In this document: piece after piece, positions 57,297-64,000 of the stretch | Layout of the letters: each line of letters starts with the position of its first letter | Numbering within the stretch: the stretch's first letter is position 1 | Assembly (NCBI GenBank): GCA_963675035.1 | Contig: OY776112.1 | Location: forward strand, 302,633,586-302,697,585 | Direction: 5' to 3' | Length of the DNA: 64,000 bases | Source of the DNA: Allygus modestus | Taxonomy: Eukaryota > Arthropoda > Insecta > Hemiptera > Cicadellidae | The notes under the pieces: generated by a model | The model's input: only the letters and a program-made list of their open reading frames with translations | Told to the model about the DNA's origin: nothing | Databases searched by the model: none | Made by a program: the position numbers and the translations under genes

Positions 57297-59208
57297 AATA
57301 CCCCCGTCGCAGCAAACCTGCATACTCAGCGAATTTCCAATGAATATATAACATAACACATTATAACACTTAACAGGATTCATTATAAATATATTCACAA
57401 ACAAGCGATATTTAAAATATTAATTAATCTCCATAAGAATAACATTGGGGATGAGTACGCAGGTTTGCTGCAACAAAGCACACAAAATAATGGGTTTTTA
57501 TACAAATATCAATAGAACTGATCTTAGTGAAGTCACAAACCAAGTTTCATCCATATACATTCATAAATAATCAATATACAACATTTTAAGTATTTTCCAT
57601 ATAACATGGGGACCAAGTACCTAGGTTTGCTGCTACAGGAACCATAGGCGAAAAATTGTTTTTTTTTGTGCAAACAACAATAAACCACAACTAGATGAAG
57701 CCATATACCAAATGTTGTCAGTTAATGTTCATAAATAAGCGAGATATACAATTTTTCTTTTTCTCCATAAGAATAACATTAGACAACGTACTGTGTTTAG
57801 CACTTTCAATATCTCGGTAACCAATTGACGTAGAGAAATGATAAAAACACCAAATTGTGTGTTTTAGGTTAAATCTAATGGTGTAAACTAAAATTAGACT
57901 TTTTAAAATATTACATGTAAAGACTTCAAAAAACCTATTTTTGGGGTACAAAACCCCCCCCATAATACCACTTTGAATGGGGCGAACTGTCTGGGTTTCG
58001 AACTTAAAGTCATAAATGCTGCTTTACACGTTTTTACCAAATTTCAGAAAAATCGGACAATTTTTACAGAGTTATCGCACCCACGGTCACATATATATAC
58101 AGTTTCGAACGAATGGTGTTTTTGGGGTCTAGGGACAACATTAGCAATATTTATGACTTTAAGTTTGAAAACCAGCCAGGACGCTCCATCCAAAAGGGTA
58201 TTTTGGGGGGGGAGGTTTGTACCCAAAAAATTGGTTTTTTAAAGTTTTTACATGTAGTATTTTAAAAAGTCAAACTTCAGTTCTCACCATTGGATTCAGC
58301 TTTAAAACACACACAATTTGGTGTTTTGATCATTTTTCTATGTCAATTGGTTACAGAGATATTTAAAGTGCTAAACACAGTACGTTGTCCAATGCTATTC
58401 TTATGGAGAGTAAGAAAAAAATTATATCTCGCTTATTTATGAGCGTATACTAACGAAACTTGGTATATGGCTTCATATGGTTGTGGTCTATTGTTATTTG
58501 AAAAAAAGCATTTTTTACCGATAATTCCCGTAGCAGCAAACCTGCGTACTCAGCCTCCATGTTATTCTTATAGACAATAAGTAAAATGTAATGTCTCTCT
58601 TAATTATGAACATAAATTAATAAAACTGGTATGTGGCTTCACCTTGTTGAGTTATATTGATATTTGCATTAAAACTATTTTTTTCTGTTCCTTGTTGCAG
58701 CAAACCTGCATACTCATCCCCCATGTTATTCTTATGGGGAATAATCAAAATGGAATATATCACTTATTTATGAATGTACATTGATGAAACTTGGTATGTG
58801 GCTTCACCTATTTGAGTTATATTGATATTTGCATGAAAACCTATATTTATTTTGTGTTCCTTGCTGCAGCAAACCTGCTTACTCAGCCCCCGTGTAATTC
58901 TTATAGAGAATAATTCAAATATTATGTGTTGCTTATTTATGAATGAATATTAATGAAACTTGGTATGTGGCTTCATCTAGTTGAATTCTATTTATATTTG
59001 CATGAAAATCAATTTGTTGTGTTCCTTGTTTCAGCAAACCTACGTACACATTCCCAATGTTATTGTTATATAGAGAATAATTAAAATTGTATATATCGCT
59101 TTTTTGTGAATTTATTTTTATGAAACTTGGTATGTGGCTCAATTTGGTATTAAGACATATCTTATGCATTGGAAGTACGCAGGTTTGCTGCGATGGGGTA
59201 TTTTTTCT
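57297..59208. repeat. Palindromic foldback element, central deletion
   Basis: The left arm begins AAAATACCCCCGTCGCAGC and the right arm ends TTTGCTGCGATGGGGTATTT. Orientation switches abruptly at about 58,135, so the inner blocks of the right arm are missing. The right arm has at least four monomers of about 165 bp. It supplies the undisturbed GTTGTG target site (about 58,480) used to validate the polymerase element's insertion. Confidence 0.75.
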
Positions 59209-59408
59209 AGTTCCCCAACACTTTGGGTACACAGTGCATGTTTTATTAACTTCCTAATTCATTAAGTTACCTTCACATGGATATATGATTTTTTTTGTAA
59301 CCCTTGTAAAGTTCCGAAATCCGGTGGTAGGGTTTTAAAAAAAATTCTGTCTCTCGTATACCATTCATGATACAAACATGGAAGTTGCACCAAAATGTCT
59401 GGAATAAC
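59209..59408. other. Unassigned flank of the 2.3-kb hAT-type element
   Basis: No feature recognised. Confidence 0.4.
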
Positions 59409-61705
59409 CTAGGCGTGCGCAGAGTCCAGTTAGCATGGGTGAGCCGAAAAAAGCGCCCCCTCCCAATCGCCCGGTAAAGCGACAACATGACGGTGCAATA
59501 AAACTGACAAGGGCTCATGCTTTACCTGGTTTGCAGGGCTACGACTACACGACGGTGGTAAAGCTGTGAGTGGGCTCCGTCTTGCAGTCGTAGCCTGCAC
59601 GGCTTGATTGGAGTAAACCTTTAAGGGTTTGACAGCCAGTGGTGATAGAATTTAGCCCAAATTATAAATAGACATATAAATATAAATATTGAAAATTAAA
59701 AATGGGATGACTCTTAAAAGTAGCCCTATAAGTTTTAAATATTTAAAATTTACATTTAAAGACGCTGATAATAGTATTTTTGCAATTTCTACAACTACAG
59801 TATACGTAAAAAGCGACAAGTGGTCTAAACAAATGATTACTATTTGAATGCAGCAATGTCAAATTTTATGAAGCTGCCTTTATTTTCTATTATCAAGTAA
59901 AATAAACTGATGTACAACTGAAACCCTAGGCCGAGGCGACATCCGTTTTAGGCAAAGCATTCTAAACAAGATGACGACAACCCCATAACACACAAACCCC
60001 CCGATAACTCCCCACCACCCCACTAAAGGAGATGAACTGGTATTTTTGATATTCCTAAAAATTGGTGATTCATCCGTCTCCGCGGAAAAGGGTATATTTT
60101 ATACGATTGGGTATATTTTTATTTAATTACCAAAAGTTGTTTTTGCTTCATATATTGCTATTTTAGTAAATCTAAATTATCTCTCATAATATTATTATTT
60201 TGACTTATCCCTATAATTTTAGTAAATTTTGTCGCGTGTTTCTGAACATAAAACAAAGGGCGTAACCCAGGGCAAGACAGCAACTCCTGGGAAATTGTTT
60301 TCTCTAAAGGGTGTATCTCAGGAAAACCCGATTTTACAGCTAACCTATCCACAAAAAGTTAAAAATGACAATTTGAAATGCAAGAGACACTCTTTATCTA
60401 CATGCCTACCAAAATCCAAGTAAATAGAGTGTTGTGTTTTCATCATAGAGTAAATAGAACTAACTTAAGACATCTTTTTTAAATTGCTCTCCTCTGAAAA
60501 GTTAATAAAAATGAGATATGCCCTTTTGTAAAATCAGTGACGATATAATGATTGAGTGTACAACAAAGTAATTTTTGATGTCTTAAACAATTATTTGAAG
60601 TGATTTTTAGGGTGTGAATATTTTCGAACTACATACTCAGTTATGGCATGAATAAAGTTTTCTTCAAGGCAGTCTCGCAGGTAGACGCGGAGGGATTAAC
60701 TGCTGGGGGCTCGGTGCATATTACATCTATACGACTGAGCTGCTAATGAGATTCGGCAACGTCGTGCTGTCGTAGTCCTGCAGATATATTTATTGCCCCA
60801 CAATGGGGCCAGGTCGCATTTAGTCGTGAAGTCATACAACCAATCTCCCAGCTCCAAGAAATTTATCTGCCAAATAATTGAATACGTGAATTATTGTATG
60901 TAATCTAACAGTTAACTCCACCTTGACTCAAATATGTGCTGATCTTATTTAATGCAATAAATATTGTGTCTGCATATTTAGTTTACAAAAAAATCATAAT
61001 GTTACTTGTTTTGTATTATCTTCTAACAAAATCTAGATTACGCTCAGGCCGGGCGGCTGTACGTCACTCATCCCGATATCTCGTTAAAAGATTGTATCTT
61101 AAAGGTTAAAGCAATATAGCAATTAGCTATGAACTTAAACAGGGTACCAAGCACTTTTCCAAAAAGCTAAAATACAAGAAGATATAATCACAGGATGTAT
61201 CTTAATTTTCTTAGAAAACATACATTCCATACTTATACTATACTTACCATACGTCACTTAAAGTGAAAAATAAATTTCAAATAAATAGCGATATAAAAAT
61301 ACTATTTATATATATATAACCAAATTCAAACCATTATGGCATTTACTTTTAGTATAAATCTCCGCCTAACAATGAATAATAATAGGGCAAAGGGGTATTG
61401 TATTTACATCCGGCACTCCCTTTCCAAGAAATCTGCCAATCATCACGGGAAAAAGTCAGATGTCGTATTTTGGACGTCGATTTTAATTGAATTTGCATTC
61501 GTAAATACTACCTAACTGTGTTACAATAATATTCCCAATATTACTTACTGTAAGCTAAAAATTACATATTATTTTGTACTTATTTCTTATATTAAACTTA
61601 TTTTTTTAACATACTAACATCTAAACATTTATTTTATCATCTATTCTGGCGCTCCCCTCAATCCCTCCTGCGGCACCCACGGCACCCACCGTGCGCACGC
61701 CTATG
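59409..61705. mobile_element. hAT-type element, 2.3 kb, non-coding
   Basis: The left end CTAGGCGTGCGCA and the right end TGCGCACGCCTATG are inverted. The 8-bp duplication GGAATAAC lies at 59,401-59,408 and 61,706-61,713. Inside, GCTACGACTACACGACG (about 59,540) and the near-inverse CGTCGTGCTGTCGTAGTC (about 60,760) may mark a second nested element. No transposase ORF was seen. Confidence 0.7.
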
Positions 61706-63059
61706 GGAATAACCCCAGCTTTCTAGTGCCTGTTCCAGTGTAGCCCCATTACACTCTGCTTTGAAGCAATATGTATTTTAATACACTGTTACAATGAAGC
61801 CCCATAGCGGGGTAACTTTGGACAGGCATTTTTTTTCTCTTTAAAACTTGAAATGTACAATTTTTTAAAGGACACATTTAAATAGTGCTTAAGTTGTAGG
61901 ACCATTGACATATTTTATTATTGATACATCTTGTAAAATAAAAAAGTTAGAGCAAAAATTAAAAATTTTTGTTACAAAGTTTGACGGTAAGCGTAATTTC
62001 AGTATTTTGATTGGAGGGGCAAAAATGGTCATGATCATGATTATTGTGACTATTGTCATATATTACAATAAATTTCTTCCGAATTATTGGGGGGGGAACT
62101 GCCCCTCATTGCCACCCTTGAATTACGCCTATGGTATTAGGTTAAGTTAATGGCTGTTGGGCTGTATTCTGTAGCGTTGTACCAAATTAACTGGAACTGT
62201 CTTGTTATTCCATTCCGTTTCCGAAGCCATGACAGATCTCGTACTTCTAGTCCAACATTTTTGAAATATAATAACTATTGCTTTTTATTCTGTTCTCGCA
62301 CACTTTTTTATCACTGATGTCTTATTGCTCTTCTCAAACTTTCAGGACACAACTTGTCTATCAGTTGACTGACTTAAGTTACCTACAAACAATATTATTC
62401 ACCCATCAGTGTTGTTCTTTGAAAAATAAATGCATAGGGCCTAGGCTTAAAAGTAAAAATAAGTACACAGTACACTCTCATGAATCCAGGCTAATGTGGC
62501 GGACGGCCAGTCCAGAAATAGAAATTTTGCGGATATTTTCCATCACTTTATTAGTAAAACAAAGTTTCACAAAGCGATGTAAAATGTCCGCAAAATTCCT
62601 TAAATAACATAAACTCGCCATCACCAACAATGAATTATAAACAAAGAACCAGATATAGAGTTGGGCATGAGTCATACGAGACACAAAGACGGAAAAGTGG
62701 CATCTGCACTAACAAAGTGAACTGAGTCTGAGACTGTCCTGGATCATTTCATATACAAATCAACCAGGGCTTAAACATTTAGGTTAGATTTTGATAGTTT
62801 TGGATTATTTGCTGCTTGTATAAATGTAAATAAAAATACAACATTTTTAGATATTTCAGACTTACAGTTTTTGAGTTAACTTACTATAAATTTTTTTTAA
62901 TAATAAAAAAACTTAAAAAAAATTGTGAAAGTTAACTTTTAACATGTGTTTGGTAGAAGGGTCCTATTTTATGTAAAAAATGTGGTTCAGATATGTAAAG
63001 TAGCAATTATTTGAACAAGTTTAATTTCCACTTGGATTCACAGGGAGTTTTTCACCCTA
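61706..63059. other. Decayed hAT-type MITE at 61,985-62,138; otherwise no gene recognised
   Basis: The right end TGAATTACGCCTATG and left GTAAGCGTAATTTCA resemble the CATAGG-type hAT ends of the 78-bp MITE. A convincing duplication is not visible. Frames at 62,278-62,684 overlap on both strands and have no recognisable domain. Confidence 0.4.
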
Positions 63060-63228
63060 AAAATGTGTTTTTTTGTTGTTTTTTTTCATGTAGGTAATTT
63101 TAATTTAAATCAAATTTTAGTTTGCACCATTGGATTATGCTTAAAAACCTTATAATTTGGTGTTATTATCTTCACTCTCATCAATTGTTTGAGTATGTAC
63201 GCAGATTTTCTGCGACGGGGGTATTTTT
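63060..63228. repeat. Foldback-family terminal fragment
   Basis: This short piece ends in the family terminus TTTTCTGCGACGGGGGTATT with one partial monomer. Confidence 0.6.
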
Positions 63229-63491
63229 GGTGTGAACGCTTTGATTTTTGGCTGTTAAGAAATCTTTCAATTTCTGATTGTGTGTATGTGTAACTATATT
63301 GATTATATAAAGAAAAACATCTCACCACACATCTTGATGTTTATTTAATTCAAATTAATTTTCATTCTATCTCGTTTCACTTATTAATTTATTCGTCATT
63401 AGTGGTACATAATTTTACAATAATAACATAGTTTAATCACTATTGATCATGAGTATATGTTGATTTGAAATGTTTTATTTTATTCTAACAG

Positions 63492-63605
63492 AAACCTAAG
63501 CTGGCAAGGAAAATTGTTCCAGGACCTACGACTGAAAATCTGGTTAGTTCAACTGTTGAAGACGAAGAGATGGTATGCAAAATGATTTATGAAACAATGC
63601 CACAG
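63492..63605 (+). CDS. Candidate internal host exon, 38 codons
   Basis: A classic acceptor (TTTTATTCTAACAG) and donor (CACAG followed by GTTAGT) bound 114 nt, exactly 38 codons in phase 0. It encodes KPKLARKIVPGPTTENLVSS followed by an acidic, Met-rich end (EDEEMVCKMIYETMPQ). The exon is symmetric in phase and open, which favours a real exon on the plus strand. The gene is unknown; its neighbours lie outside the window or in unrecognised introns. Confidence 0.6.
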
Positions 63606-64000
63606 GTTAGTACCTATCACGATTTATTAGAGGGTAAATAATAATTAGAACCTGGGGGCTCTCGTAAGGCCCCTGCAATTCGTGTGTAAGTGTCCTGATT
63701 GCCCCCTCCCTTGTGGCGGCCCTGAGGAAGGCATGGTGAGAGTATGCCTTTACTTTGCCTACATTCACAACATTTGTTTCATGCAGGATAATTATAGTTT
63801 GACTGTAACAGATATTAAAAATTGATATTTTAACCCATGGTGGAAGGAAACAAATAGGTGTGCTATTGCGCAGGTTTGTGACGTCATTCAGGATGCAAGC
63901 CGGCACATCAGGTGAGCGCCAACTGTCAGCTGATTGTAGAAACAAAAATTGTATGTCAGCGAATGGGAGCTTGCATCCCGTGTGACGTAGATGCGCGGAA
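63606..64000. other. No feature recognised; probable intron
   Basis: This follows the donor at 63,606. The 112-codon minus-strand frame here overlaps it and shows no recognisable domain. Confidence 0.35.

Overview
This window looks like a repeat-rich, AT-rich animal genome, most likely an arthropod and probably an insect. The evidence is jockey-like non-LTR retrotransposon remains, hAT, pogo/Tigger-like and Harbinger-like miniature elements, spliced exons with GTAAGT donors, and long CA, TA and GACA microsatellites. No bacterial-type operon, tRNA, rRNA or CRISPR array was seen. The species assignment is inference.

Layout. 1-15,200: arms of a foldback-type repeat family. They are interrupted by a 10.45-kb TA-flanked element (1250-11699), which itself contains an 8.9-kb unit bounded by CCCAGTCAGCACA inverted ends (2517-11451). 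15,200-20,390: mostly anonymous sequence with one candidate first exon and a second copy of a family also seen at 4.7-5.4 kb. 20,946-30,575: a 9,630-bp Polinton/Maverick-like element with 6-bp target duplication GTTGTG, ends 5'-AGTAG...CTACT-3', long terminal inverted repeats, an intact GC-rich family-B DNA polymerase gene (six N-terminal zinc fingers plus an HNH-type insertion), and a convergent zinc-finger gene broken by one in-frame TGA. 31,667-44,462: a foldback element interrupted by a 10,522-bp near-perfect palindrome (33,897-44,418). The palindrome has a 6-bp target duplication GAAATT and AGTAG...CTACT ends, and each arm carries one intact copy of a 788-codon gene that I do not recognise. 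44,460-51,000: retrotransposon tails, a 78-bp hAT MITE, a Harbinger-like MITE and two decayed LINE ORF2s. 51,800-64,000: MITEs, two hAT-type elements, two pogo-like MITEs, another palindromic foldback element, and two good candidate host exons (52,834-53,119 and 63,492-63,605).

How the parts fit. The two large elements share the first five terminal bases, 6-bp target duplications, and subterminal tandem arrays with about 142-146-bp units that look like diverged homologues. I infer that they belong to one mobilisation system. One member supplies a protein-primed-type DNA polymerase; the other is a giant palindrome with an unknown, possibly replication-related, protein. Neither encodes a recognisable integrase, packaging ATPase, protease or capsid. 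In the polymerase element both genes start just inside the terminal repeats and converge. Both seem to take a promoter, a non-coding first exon and a GTAAGT donor from the repeats.

Both large elements, and the TA-flanked one, sit inside arms of the same foldback family. Coordinates of repeat edges are by eye and may be off by tens of bases, except where a target duplication fixes them.
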